This document shows, one piece after another, positions 1 through 8,157 of a stretch of 64,000 nucleotides of DNA. The stretch is from an uncultured Tateyamaria sp. (lineage in GTDB: Bacteria > Pseudomonadota > Alphaproteobacteria > Rhodobacterales > Rhodobacteraceae). Each line of letters begins with the position of its first letter. Position 1 is the first letter of the stretch. The stretch lies in assembly GCA_947501275.1 (NCBI GenBank), contig CANMVD010000001.1:1364001-1428000 (forward strand). Direction: 5' to 3'. The notes beneath the pieces were generated by a model that saw only the letters and a list, made by a program, of their open reading frames with translations, did not search any database and had not been told where the DNA came from. Both the position numbers and the translations under genes were made by a program.

Positions 1-38
1 AGGGTCTTGCCCATATCGAAGTTTGCTTTCTCGTTCAT
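1..38 (-). CDS. 5' end of the gene after aglG (possibly alpha-glucosidase aglA), partial
   Basis: Only the first 12 codons are inside the window, read leftward from an ATG at 36-38, 9 nt after the aglG stop. The visible peptide begins MNEKANFDMGKT, which is too short to identify alone. In the described Sinorhizobium agl operon the gene after aglG is the alpha-glucosidase aglA, followed by the ATPase aglK, so an alpha-glucosidase or the ATPase is expected. This rests on gene order. Confidence 0.5.
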   Translation of the reverse strand, partial: MNEKANFDMGKT

Positions 39-47
39 CGTTAGACC

Positions 48-1202
48 CTATTTCACCGAACCGGCCAACAGGCCGCGGACGAGGTATTTCTGCATGGTAA
101 AGAAGACGCCCAATGGCACCGCGATGGACACAAACGCTGCCGTCGCAAGGATTTCCCAATTGCCGCCGCGTGTCCCCAGAAGGTTGACGATCTGGTCTGT
201 CATCACCGTGGTTTGACCGGTGGCATCAATCAGGAACACTTTGGCGACCAGCAGGTCATTCCACGTCCACAGGAACTGGAAGATGGCAAAAGACGCCAAG
301 GCCGGGAAAGACAGTGGGAGGATGATCTTGGTAAAGATCTGAAAGTCCGTCGCTCCATCGACCTTGGCGTTTTCGATGATGTCCCTTGGCAGGCCCACCA
401 TGTAGTTGCGTAAGAGGTATATCGCGAGCGGTAAGCCAAACCCTGTATGGGCCAACCACACCCCGAGATAGCCTTTGCCGATGCCGATCCCGACGTGGAG
501 GGACAACAGCGGGATGAGAGCCAGTTGCAGCGGCACCACCAGCAAGCCCACGACGCAGGCAATCAGGATCGCGCGCCCCGGAAAGTCCATCCAGGCCAGC
601 GCATAGGCCGCAAAGGCCGCCACAACGATGGGGATGATCGTGGCCGGGATCGTCACGGTCAGCGTATTGAAAAACGCCTTGGCCATGTTGTCGCCCGCGT
701 TGCCGCTGAACAGGATGTTGTCATAGTTATTCAGCGTGAATTCAGGCGGCGAGACAGCCGTTACAAAGACCCGTTGACCGCGTCCGCTGATCTGTTCATC
801 CGTGCCGGACCACACATAGGAGCTGTCGGCGTTGATGACGATGCTTTCGCCGTCGCCAAGGTCGGCGACTTCGCCAGCAGCATAGGCGTCGATGGCGCGC
901 GAGGACGTGCCCCAGCTCTGGATGTCGCCTCCGCCACCGTTTTCTTCAAAGAAGTTGCCTTCGACCACGAACAGTCCGTTCTGTTCGACCCGGTTGTCGT
1001 CAGGGTCGGCAACCCGGTAGCGTTCCGTCTGCTCAGATGGGAACAGCGCGGCCCACCAGCCGGATCCCGAGATCTGGTCGGCGGTGCGGAAAGACGACAC
1101 CAGCAACCCGAATGTCGGAAAGACCCAGAGTGCGACAAGCAATACGACCGAGATATTGACGACCCAGCCCAGCGAAGATTTGGAACCAGCAATGTTATCC
1201 AT
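48..1202 (-). CDS. aglG: Alpha-glucoside ABC transporter permease AglG
   Basis: Inner-membrane permease of a CUT1-type sugar ABC importer (MalG-like), 384 aa. After one N-terminal membrane helix there is a long periplasmic segment of about 120 residues, a feature of AglG-type permeases. About five helices follow, with the inner-membrane-component EAA loop visible as ENAKVDGATDFQIFTKIILPLSFP near residues 285-305, which docks on the ATPase. The ATG at 1200-1202 lies one base after the aglF stop, so translation is probably coupled. It should pair with AglF to import alpha-glucosides such as sucrose, trehalose or maltose delivered by AglE. The family is clear; the exact sugar is inferred from locus order. 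Confidence 0.9.
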   Translation of the reverse strand: MDNIAGSKSSLGWVVNISVVLLVALWVFPTFGLLVSSFRTADQISGSGWWAALFPSEQTERYRVADPDDNRVEQNGLFVVEGNFFEENGGGGDIQSWGTSSRAIDAYAAGEVADLGDGESIVINADSSYVWSGTDEQISGRGQRVFVTAVSPPEFTLNNYDNILFSGNAGDNMAKAFFNTLTVTIPATIIPIVVAAFAAYALAWMDFPGRAILIACVVGLLVVPLQLALIPLLSLHVGIGIGKGYLGVWLAHTGFGLPLAIYLLRNYMVGLPRDIIENAKVDGATDFQIFTKIILPLSFPALASFAIFQFLWTWNDLLVAKVFLIDATGQTTVMTDQIVNLLGTRGGNWEILATAAFVSIAVPLGVFFTMQKYLVRGLLAGSVK

Positions 1203-1203
1203 T

Positions 1204-2439
1204 TTACTTCATCTCCTTGCGGGCGTTGTAGACGTTCCAGATGAGGATCGGTGACACCATGACCATGATGACGATGGCGGCAGCAGATCCCAGACCCCAA
1301 TCATTGGCGCGGAACAGTTTGTCGAACATGTAGTTGGCCAAAACCTGTGTCTCCCACTGGCCGTTGGTCATCGCGAAAACGATGTCAAAGACCTTGAGAA
1401 CTGTGATTGTGATGGTCGTCCAGACGACCACGATGGTGCCCATGATCTGCGGCACCTTGATCTTGAAGAAGATCTGGAACGGGTTGGCCCCGTCCACGAT
1501 TGCGGCTTCAACCGTTTCTTCGGGGATGCCGCGCAGGGCAGCCGACAGGATCACCATGGCAAAGCCGGTCTGGATCCAGATCAGCACGACCATCAGCAGG
1601 AAACTGTTCCAGAACGGAATTGTCAGCCATGTCTGCGGCTCTCCGTAAGGATAGTCAAAGGTGAACAGGCCGACGAGCGACGTCAGCGAGACATAGACAA
1701 GCGCCAACGCCCCGACGCCTGCGATCAGGCGCAGCAGGAGGAAACCGGCGCCGCCCGCGTTTTCGCGGCTGTTGACGATGGGGCGCACGAGGATCCAGCC
1801 CACATAGGCAACCATCGCGCCAAAGGCGATCAGCATCAGAGCGGGCAGGGCTTGCAGGAACAGGAACGATCCGACACCGCCGTCAAATTGTAGCCAGACC
1901 GCATTCAGCACACCAATCTGGTTCTGATCCGCCGGGCGCGTTTCATAGATCAGCTTGAAGATCACGCCTGCGCCCACAAAGGAGATCGCCATGGGCATGA
2001 AAATCAGGGATTTCGCAATGGAGCCCCACTTGATCCGGTCCGTCAGTTGCGCGGCCAGCAGGCCAAAGGCCGTGGATGCGGCAGGCACAACGATCAGCCA
2101 CAGCAGGTTGTTGCGCAGGGCTTCCCAGAACTTGGGTTCATTGAACATCTGGTTGTAGTTCGCCAGCCCGACAAAAGCGCCGCCCTGGTCGCGGTCCGTC
2201 AGTGACAGGCGCAATGTTTCGAACACAGGATAGGCGAGGTACAGGCCGAGCGCGAAAATCGCGGGGAACAGGAACAACCACGGACGCACCATGTTGGCGC
2301 GGTTGATGTTCCGCCCTGCCTGGGGTCCCGTTGCGGGAAAGATGAACTTGTCGAGGATCTGGTTGGATCCCCAGAAATATAGAAGACATCCGCCGACACC
2401 GGCAAGAATGGTGAACAGACCGAGCACTGCGGGGTTCAT
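1204..2439 (-). CDS. aglF: Alpha-glucoside ABC transporter permease AglF
   Basis: MalF-like permease of the same importer, 411 aa. The open frame runs 26 codons further upstream, but the ATG at 2437-2439 is preferred because GGGAG sits just upstream of it and the protein then starts with a hydrophobic helix (MNPAVLGLFTILAGVGG). The inner-membrane-component domain carries an EAA loop, VEAAIVDGANPFQIFFKIKVPQI, near residues 315-340. At least seven hydrophobic segments are visible. It lies 120 nt after aglE and abuts aglG, so aglE-aglF-aglG form one transcription unit. It probably forms a heterodimer with AglG. Confidence 0.9.
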   Translation of the reverse strand: MNPAVLGLFTILAGVGGCLLYFWGSNQILDKFIFPATGPQAGRNINRANMVRPWLFLFPAIFALGLYLAYPVFETLRLSLTDRDQGGAFVGLANYNQMFNEPKFWEALRNNLLWLIVVPAASTAFGLLAAQLTDRIKWGSIAKSLIFMPMAISFVGAGVIFKLIYETRPADQNQIGVLNAVWLQFDGGVGSFLFLQALPALMLIAFGAMVAYVGWILVRPIVNSRENAGGAGFLLLRLIAGVGALALVYVSLTSLVGLFTFDYPYGEPQTWLTIPFWNSFLLMVVLIWIQTGFAMVILSAALRGIPEETVEAAIVDGANPFQIFFKIKVPQIMGTIVVVWTTITITVLKVFDIVFAMTNGQWETQVLANYMFDKLFRANDWGLGSAAAIVIMVMVSPILIWNVYNARKEMK

Positions 2440-2559
2440 GGCGTTCTCCCTGAATGGCATACCGCTTTGGCGGCTTGGTGGCTCCGCCTGTCTGTGGCGG
2501 GCCTGGGATCCGCCCAAACGCGGGGCATGGGCGGATCAGTATCGTGAGTGGCGGAACGC

Positions 2560-3918
2560 TTACTTCAGCGCGTCCCAGCTGGCTTGGATCTCGCTGGCGA
2601 CCGCTGCGGCGTCTTTGCCACCTGCATAGTCAACCATACCTGTCCAGAACGTGCCTGCACCAACGCCACCGGGCATCAGGTCGGACCCGTCAAAGCGGAA
2701 GGTTGTGGCACCCAGCAAAACGTCACCCAGTGCGCGCAGAGTGTCGTCCTTGTAGGCTTGCGTGTTCACGCCCTTGTGCGGTGTGAGGAAGCCTGTTTGG
2801 GCCATCATGATCTCGTGGCTGATGGGCAGCTGGAAGAACGCCATCAGTTCGTTTGTGGCATCGGACGGATCTGTGATCGCCATCAATGTGCCGCCACCCA
2901 GGACCGGGTTGCCCAGATCCTTGTCTGCATAAGACGGGAAGTAGAAGAAGTTGGTGTCGACACCAAATTCCACATCATCCGGGAAGAAGGCAGGCACAAA
3001 CGACGCCTGACGGTGCATGTAGCACTGTGGCGGCGAGGTGAAGAGGCCTTTGGGGCTGTCGCGGAAGTCTGTCGATGCAACTGCACCGGCACCACCGGCA
3101 ACCTTGGCATCGTCACGGGCAAAGTGGCCAAACTCTTCGATGGCGGCAACGACGCGTGGGTCGTCAAACGGGATCTCGTTTGTTGTCCACTGGTCGTACA
3201 CTGACGGATCAACTGTGCGCAGCATCATATCTTCGACCCAGTCAGTCGCAGGCCAGCCTGTCGCCGCACCGGAACCCAGACCGATGCACCAGGGCGTGTC
3301 GCCATCGGCAACAATCTGATCTGTCAGCGCCTTGAGGTCTTCCATGGTTGTTGGCACTTCGTAGCCCGCATCCTCGAAGTTCTCCGGGTTATACCAGACC
3401 AGTGATTTGACGTTCACGTTGTAGAAAAAGCCGTACATCTGGTCGGCGCCCGATGAATCTGCATAGGTTCCAAGATCGACCCAGGACTGACCAGCCGCGT
3501 AGTTTTCGGCAACCCAGTCACCCATACCCGCAGGCAGCGGGTGCAGTTGGCCTTTAGACGCCATAACTGCGGCCAAACCGGGCTGCGGGAATACGGCGAC
3601 GTTGGGCGCGGAGCCCGCTTCGGCGTCAATCACGATCTGCTGCTCAAAGCTGTCAGAGCCGGTGTAGATCACATCGGCCCCTGTGGCGGCTTCGAAATAC
3701 GCAAGCGCGTTGTTCAGGTAGCCATCTTCGGGTGTCAGCCATGGGCCGAATACCGTTACCGTCTGACCGCTGAGGTCAGGGGCATTTGCGGCCCATGCGT
3801 CGTAGCTGTCCCAGCTGAAGGGGCCTTCGCCGGGAGCGAAAGCAAGGTGGCCGTCCGCAGATACGGATGCAGCAGTGATAGCCAGCGCCGCGGCACTGGC
3901 CAATAATGTCTTGGTCAT
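2560..3918 (-). CDS. aglE: Alpha-glucoside ABC transporter substrate-binding protein AglE
   Basis: Periplasmic sugar-binding protein, 452 aa. A cleavable signal peptide (MTKTLLASAAALAITAASVSA, then DGHLAF) precedes a type 1 extracellular solute-binding fold. The ATG at 3916-3918 is chosen over an in-frame ATG nine codons upstream because it gives a proper signal peptide and has GGGAGGAC upstream. As the first gene of the leftward operon it faces the LacI-type regulator across about 240 nt holding three palindromic operators, so its expression should respond to an imported sugar. Family and operon order support an alpha-glucoside ligand; the specificity is not readable from sequence. Confidence 0.9.
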   Translation of the reverse strand: MTKTLLASAAALAITAASVSADGHLAFAPGEGPFSWDSYDAWAANAPDLSGQTVTVFGPWLTPEDGYLNNALAYFEAATGADVIYTGSDSFEQQIVIDAEAGSAPNVAVFPQPGLAAVMASKGQLHPLPAGMGDWVAENYAAGQSWVDLGTYADSSGADQMYGFFYNVNVKSLVWYNPENFEDAGYEVPTTMEDLKALTDQIVADGDTPWCIGLGSGAATGWPATDWVEDMMLRTVDPSVYDQWTTNEIPFDDPRVVAAIEEFGHFARDDAKVAGGAGAVASTDFRDSPKGLFTSPPQCYMHRQASFVPAFFPDDVEFGVDTNFFYFPSYADKDLGNPVLGGGTLMAITDPSDATNELMAFFQLPISHEIMMAQTGFLTPHKGVNTQAYKDDTLRALGDVLLGATTFRFDGSDLMPGGVGAGTFWTGMVDYAGGKDAAAVASEIQASWDALK

Positions 3919-3966
3919 TTGGTCGTCCTCCCAATTCGTGTCCAATCGAGCTGCTTTGACAGCGTC

Positions 3967-3980
3967 TCAAGCGCGCTTGA
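3967..3980. promoter_or_regulatory. Palindrome, candidate AglR operator 1
   Basis: TCAAGCGCGCTTGA is a perfect 14-nt palindrome centred on a CG step, as in LacI/GalR-family operators. It lies about 50 nt upstream of aglE and 9 nt from the second palindrome. Confidence 0.6.
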
Positions 3981-3988
3981 TCAATTTG

Positions 3989-4002
3989 CCAAAGCGCTTT
4001 GG
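3989..4002. promoter_or_regulatory. Palindrome, candidate AglR operator 2
   Basis: CCAAAGCGCTTTGG is a perfect 14-nt palindrome. Its 12-nt core CAAAGCGCTTTG recurs exactly at 4139-4150, next to the regulator gene, which strongly suggests one protein binds both. Confidence 0.7.
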
Positions 4003-4138
4003 AATTTCTTGAGGGTACGCAAAATCACGCATATGTCAAACACTCATAGGTTGGACGTACAACCATTTGTCTCCGGTGGGCGGCGTATCGCCGAAGCTTT
4101 TGACCTATGGCGAGGCATTCGCTAGCGTTCATTGGGAA

Positions 4139-4150
4139 CAAAGCGCTTTG
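4139..4150. promoter_or_regulatory. Palindrome, candidate AglR operator 3 (autoregulatory)
   Basis: CAAAGCGCTTTG is identical to the core of the palindrome at 3989-4002. It ends 10 nt before the proposed GTG start of the LacI-type gene, where bound repressor would block that gene's own expression. The centre-to-centre distance between the two copies is about 149 nt, compatible with looping. Confidence 0.65.
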
Positions 4151-4160
4151 GAAATGTGTC

Positions 4161-5186
4161 GTGAATCTCAAGGAACTCTCGGAATTGTTGGGAATCAGCC
4201 AGACGACGGTCAGTCGTGCGCTGAACGGATATCCCGAAGTGTCTGAGGCCACGCGGAAACGCGTTATGGAAGCCGCGCGCACACACAATTACAGCCCGAA
4301 CGCCCGTGCCCAGGGCCTCGCCATGGGGCATTCGCGATGTATTGGCCACGTCATTTCGGTGCGTGATTCGAGCGAAATGGTGAATCCGATCTTTGGGGAT
4401 TTCATGGCGGGCGCAGGCGAAACCTATGCGCGTCATGGATATGAGATGATGCTCACGCGGGTCGAGGCTGATCGCGAGGCGGACGTGTACCGCAATCTCA
4501 AGGCGCGCGGTTCGGTGGATGGCATCGTGGTGCAGGCGCCGCGCATGAACGACCAGCGCCTTGCCGTTCTGGACGAGATCGGGCTGCCCTTTGTGGTGCA
4601 TGGCCGCGCCAGCGGGACGACGGTGCCCTACTCGTGGCTCGACGTGAACAACCGCCGCGCCTTCGAAGAGGCCGCGCAGTACCTGCTGAATCTGGGTCAT
4701 CGTCGGATCGCTTTGATCAACGGCCTTGAAGATCTCGACTTTGCACGCCGCCGCCGCACCGGTTTCGAAGCGGCGATGGCCCAAGCGGGCGTTGACGTTG
4801 ATCCCAGCCTCATGGTCACAGACGACATGACGGAGGGCCACGGGTATTCCAATGCCCGCGCCATGCTGGAGCGGGCCGAGCCCCCGTCTGCATTCCTTGT
4901 GTCGTCCATTATTTGCGCCTTGGGTGTTCAGCGCGCGTTGGATGAACGAGGACTGCGTCTCGGTACGGATGTCAGCATTGCAACCTTCGATGATTGCCTG
5001 AGCTACCTTGGAAACGGTGGGGAAACGCCTGTTTTCACTGCGGCGCGCTCGTCAGTCAGGGCCGCAGGGGCGGAACTTGCGGATATGTTGATCCAGCGGA
5101 TCCGCACGCCTGATGCACCGCAGGTGGAGTGTCTGTGGGAAGCCGAGTTTGTGGTGGGTACTTCAACAGGACCGTATCAGGGTTGA
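4161..5186 (+). CDS. aglR: LacI-family transcriptional regulator of the agl operon
   Basis: LacI/GalR-type DNA-binding sugar sensor, 341 aa from the chosen start. The N-terminal helix-turn-helix (LKELSELLGISQTTVSRALNGYP) begins at residue 3 and is followed by the hinge and a periplasmic-binding-protein-like effector domain up to the C-terminus. The frame is open to an ATG at 4107, but that would add an odd 18-residue leader and overlap the palindrome. A GTG at 4161 gives the usual family N-terminus, although its Shine-Dalgarno is weak. It is divergent from aglEFG and probably represses both directions through the three palindromes. Role inferred from family and position. Confidence 0.88.
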   Translation: MNLKELSELLGISQTTVSRALNGYPEVSEATRKRVMEAARTHNYSPNARAQGLAMGHSRCIGHVISVRDSSEMVNPIFGDFMAGAGETYARHGYEMMLTRVEADREADVYRNLKARGSVDGIVVQAPRMNDQRLAVLDEIGLPFVVHGRASGTTVPYSWLDVNNRRAFEEAAQYLLNLGHRRIALINGLEDLDFARRRRTGFEAAMAQAGVDVDPSLMVTDDMTEGHGYSNARAMLERAEPPSAFLVSSIICALGVQRALDERGLRLGTDVSIATFDDCLSYLGNGGETPVFTAARSSVRAAGAELADMLIQRIRTPDAPQVECLWEAEFVVGTSTGPYQG

Positions 5187-5350
5187 TCCTGCCCACGCTG
5201 TCGGAGGTCGAACGCGCGTGGCGGCAAAAAGTACGCATTTCATTGTCCACTGATTGGAAACAATGAGCGTTGCGCTCGCAAAATTGTCCGTATTCCGCGT
5301 GTGACCGCCGCGGTGAAGTCATGTTTCGTACATAAAATTGAATAAATTTG

Positions 5351-5365
5351 TTGTGATGATCACAA
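5351..5365. promoter_or_regulatory. 15-nt palindrome upstream of the VPLPA-CTERM gene
   Basis: TTGTGATGATCACAA has two perfect 7-nt arms around one central base and lies 41 nt before the ATG. The arms resemble CRP/FNR-superfamily half sites (TGTGA), but the spacing is much shorter than a standard CRP site, so the binding protein is unknown. Confidence 0.4.
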
Positions 5366-5406
5366 GTATTCTTAAAAAGTTAGGGACTAGGAAGGGATAC
5401 GAACCA

Positions 5407-6189
5407 ATGAATTTCACACTCAAAAAGTACGCATTTGCTGCGTTCAGCGCGCTCGCGCTTAGCTTCTATGCGGCTGATGCTGCTGATGCGGCCAGTGTTT
5501 CGGTCATGAATGGTGACCATGATGTGATCACGAACGGTCCGGGTTTGGCGTCGTTCGGGCACACATCCACTTTGTTTCAAGACTCCTTGACGGGCCATTC
5601 GGATGCGATCGCAGCCGGAAATACAATCATCATCGAAGAACGCGGCCTTGATGCAGCTTCGGTCGCTGCATACCAATCCTTCATGAACGCTGGCGGTCGG
5701 GTAATCCTGCTCGGTAGCTATTTTACGACGGGCGAAACCTTCTTCAACAACGTTTTCGGAACGTCGATCGATTTTGCTGACGCAGGTGGCGGCTGCTGCG
5801 GTGGTGCGCCGTTCAACCAGACGGCTGCCGTGGCAGGCACAACGTTTGCAGGCGGTCCGGCCAGCCTTGAAACGCCCAGCTCTACACACCGCGTTCTGTC
5901 AGGTTTGCCCGGTGGTGCCGAAGTGTTTTATGAAAATGGGGTAGGCGAAGCTGTTGTTTTCCGCATGACACTTGGTGCTGGTGATCTGTTCTACATGGGT
6001 TGGGACTATTGCTGTGGCAACTCCACGCAAGAAGCGGCCTACTACGACGTTCTGGACAGCGCGATCAGGTTTGATGATGGCACGCCACCAGCTGTTCCGT
6101 TGCCTGCCGGCGGTATTCTGATGCTGAGCGGTCTGGTTGGCCTTGGCGCGCTGCGTCGCCGCAAGCAACAACGCGCAGTCACAAGCTGA
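5407..6189 (+). CDS. VPLPA-CTERM sorting-domain exported protein
   Basis: Exported protein, 260 aa. A signal peptide (NFTLKKYAFAAFSALALSFYAADAADA) is followed by a globular region with two Cys-Cys pairs (GGGCCGG near residue 120, DYCCGN near 205). The C-terminus is a VPLPAGG motif, one hydrophobic helix and an RRRK cluster. This tripartite tail is the VPLPA-CTERM signal, a PEP-CTERM variant processed by an exosortase, so the mature protein is probably surface-attached or secreted. The globular part resembles no family I recognise. Start at 5407 is chosen over an upstream in-frame ATG because AGGAAGG precedes it and it yields a clean signal peptide. No exosortase gene is in this window. Confidence 0.8.
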   Translation: MNFTLKKYAFAAFSALALSFYAADAADAASVSVMNGDHDVITNGPGLASFGHTSTLFQDSLTGHSDAIAAGNTIIIEERGLDAASVAAYQSFMNAGGRVILLGSYFTTGETFFNNVFGTSIDFADAGGGCCGGAPFNQTAAVAGTTFAGGPASLETPSSTHRVLSGLPGGAEVFYENGVGEAVVFRMTLGAGDLFYMGWDYCCGNSTQEAAYYDVLDSAIRFDDGTPPAVPLPAGGILMLSGLVGLGALRRRKQQRAVTS

Positions 6190-6220
6190 CAGCGCGTCAT
6201 CAACACTTGAAAATAAAGAA

Positions 6221-6247
6221 ATCCCGCCGTTCTGGCGGGATTTTTTT
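6221..6247. terminator. Bidirectional intrinsic terminator
   Basis: The stem ATCCCGCC/GGCGGGAT with a 5-nt loop is followed by a T run on the plus strand. The plus-strand sequence before the stem is A-rich, so the same hairpin has a T-rich tail on the minus strand. It sits between two convergent genes, the VPLPA-CTERM gene and the Gfo/Idh/MocA gene. Confidence 0.85.
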
Positions 6248-6284
6248 GTGCACCGTTCGGGTAACTGGGCGCGTGCGGCGCGGT

Positions 6285-7394
6285 TCAGTTCGGCATCAAG
6301 CGTCGTGGATCGACAGCCTGACCTGTGCGTGCGGATTCCTGCGCGGCCAGACCCATCGCGACGGCGGCCCATCCATCAGCCAGTGACACCTCTGGGTGAC
6401 CGTTTCCGCGCACGACCTCTGCGAAATACTGATGTTGGTAAAAGGTTGAGCCATTGTGATCCCCTGCCTCCAACAAAGTCGGGTCCACTGGTATTTCATG
6501 GGTCACGGGACCCTTTGGCGTGCGCGGGCTGGTGATCAGCTTGGCCACGGGCGCGGCACCCATATGCTCAGGCCAAAAGCGGCCGGGGCCGGGCACAAAT
6601 GCCTCGATCTTGCCGACTGATCCTACGGCAGAGAGCTCTTCCTGATAGGTGCTGCCTTCTGCAAACATGCACAGTTCCAGCATGGCCCGCGCGCCACTAT
6701 CGAAATCCACAATGACATAGCCGCTGTCGATGATGTCGGGCACTTCGTTGTCATAGGTTTCATCCAGATGGTTCACCGCCTGCGCCGCCGATGCCATGAC
6801 CCGCACCGGTTCTGCCCCAAGTGCATGGCGCATCAAATCAAAGAAGTGACAGCATTTTTCCACGAATGTTCCACCGGTGTAGCGATTGAACCGGTTCCAG
6901 TCGCCGATCTTTTCCAGAAACGGAAAACGATGCTCGCGGATACTCAGCATATTTATCCCGCCGGTTGCGTCCTGCGCTTTGGCCAGAAACTCGGAAATGA
7001 CAGGCATGTAGCGATACTCCATCGCGACCCAGATGGGCGCCGGGTAGCTGTCGCGGAACGCCGACAGCTTGGCCGCGTCATCCGGGTCCGTGAACAGCGG
7101 TTTTTCGACAAGCAAGGGCAGGGGCCTCGTTGCGGCTATCTCTTCCATTTGCGCGACGTGGCAGAAATTCGGGCTGACAATCAGGAGACAGTCCAGATCT
7201 GGCACAGCCAACAACTCTTGGATCGAGCCGACCGCCAAGGCGTCGGGTGCAAAACCCTGAGACAGCGCCGCCATCCCGGCATCGGGTTCAAAGAACGCGG
7301 CCACTGACGCGTCGGGCAACAGCGCAATATTGCGCATATGTTCCTGCCCCATCATGCCGCACCCAATGATGCCATAACGGATATGTTGAGCCAT
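6285..7394 (-). CDS. Gfo/Idh/MocA-family protein, candidate NAD-dependent sulfoquinovosidase or sugar dehydrogenase
   Basis: Gfo/Idh/MocA fold, 369 aa. The N-terminal Rossmann motif GIIGCGMMGQEH (residues 8-19) binds NAD(P). The EKP triad (LVEKPLF) falls near residue 98, and the C-terminal substrate domain contains the stretch GGTFVEKCCHFFDL near residue 178. It is 12 nt downstream of a GntR regulator and back to back with a flavin monooxygenase operon that resembles sulfoquinovose desulfonation. Gfo/Idh/MocA-fold enzymes of glycosidase family GH188 hydrolyse sulfoquinovosides using NAD+ as a catalytic cofactor and occur beside such clusters, so that role is plausible. A plain sugar or inositol dehydrogenase remains possible. 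Fold certain, function inferred. Confidence 0.8.
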   Translation of the reverse strand: MAQHIRYGIIGCGMMGQEHMRNIALLPDASVAAFFEPDAGMAALSQGFAPDALAVGSIQELLAVPDLDCLLIVSPNFCHVAQMEEIAATRPLPLLVEKPLFTDPDDAAKLSAFRDSYPAPIWVAMEYRYMPVISEFLAKAQDATGGINMLSIREHRFPFLEKIGDWNRFNRYTGGTFVEKCCHFFDLMRHALGAEPVRVMASAAQAVNHLDETYDNEVPDIIDSGYVIVDFDSGARAMLELCMFAEGSTYQEELSAVGSVGKIEAFVPGPGRFWPEHMGAAPVAKLITSPRTPKGPVTHEIPVDPTLLEAGDHNGSTFYQHQYFAEVVRGNGHPEVSLADGWAAVAMGLAAQESARTGQAVDPRRLMPN

Positions 7395-7406
7395 GCGTGG
7401 CGTTCC

Positions 7407-8117
7407 TTACTTCAATCGTTGGACATAGACAGCGCGGGCCGGGTCAAACCAAGTGCGCGAATATTCGATGGGCGCGGGCAGATCTGCCCAGCTGAGCCGT
7501 TCGATGTAGCCGACAGTATCTCCTGGGCGCGGCCCGTAGCGCTCTGGCGCCCAGGCCGGGACAGGCCCGAGGGACACGCGGTCTTCCGCGCGTTGGATCC
7601 ACAGGCCCAGATCCTTGCGATAGGTGGCGTACAGCGATTCGGACATCGTGCCCTGATCTACGATTCCTGCATCTGCATCCAGCCAGATCTCCTCGACCCC
7701 CATAATTGTGTCATTGAGCGAGCGTAGGCGGCGGATTCTTGTGGCCGTTTGTGCGGTGCCAAAGGCGGGAAGGTCGACAGGTTTTTCCATCAGATCAACG
7801 CTCAGCACTTCGGCGCGCGGCAGCCCGCCGCCTTCAAGCAACTCAAGACGGAACATCGCATAGACCGTGCCGGTGTCACCATCTGCCCGAACGTAATTGC
7901 CAGAGCCTTGCACGCTTTCAACCAGCCCTTTGTCCGCCATAGATTGAAGGGCTTTGCGCAATGTCCCCACGCTGACACCAAGTTCGACAGCCATGTCGCG
8001 CTCGGGGCGCAAACGCTCACCGTCGATCAGCCGCCCGGCGACGATATCGCGGGTCAACAGTTCAGCGATCTGCACGTAGATCGGCAGCGATTGAGGGGAT
8101 TGGCGAGAGGCAGTCAC
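7407..8117 (-). CDS. GntR/HutC-family transcriptional regulator (UTRA domain)
   Basis: Regulator of 236 aa. The N-terminal winged helix (LPIYVQIAELLTRDIVAGRL through SVGTLRKALQSMADKGLVES, residues 10-70) is typical of GntR proteins, and the remainder matches a UTRA effector domain that usually senses a sugar or small acid. It starts with GTG (8115-8117), has no strong Shine-Dalgarno, and its start overlaps a GTCACGTGAC palindrome at 8113-8122. It probably controls both its own operon with the Gfo/Idh/MocA gene and the divergent monooxygenase operon. The ligand is unknown; a sulfonate or sugar intermediate is the natural guess from context. Confidence 0.85.
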   Translation of the reverse strand: MTASRQSPQSLPIYVQIAELLTRDIVAGRLIDGERLRPERDMAVELGVSVGTLRKALQSMADKGLVESVQGSGNYVRADGDTGTVYAMFRLELLEGGGLPRAEVLSVDLMEKPVDLPAFGTAQTATRIRRLRSLNDTIMGVEEIWLDADAGIVDQGTMSESLYATYRKDLGLWIQRAEDRVSLGPVPAWAPERYGPRPGDTVGYIERLSWADLPAPIEYSRTWFDPARAVYVQRLK

Positions 8118-8122
8118 GTGAC
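8113..8122. promoter_or_regulatory. Palindrome at the GntR start, possible autoregulatory operator
   Basis: GTCACGTGAC is a perfect 10-nt palindrome spanning the GTG start of the GntR gene, and it overlaps a second palindrome TGACGTCA at 8119-8126. A bound repressor here would block its own transcription. Confidence 0.35.
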
Positions 8123-8157
8123 GTCAGGTCCGCAGTGCTGATGAAATTGATACACCA

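Noticed and set aside
447-1244. Plus-strand open frame of 265 codons over aglG
   Set aside because: It is antisense to a well-supported permease, has no family similarity and follows the codon pattern of the other strand.
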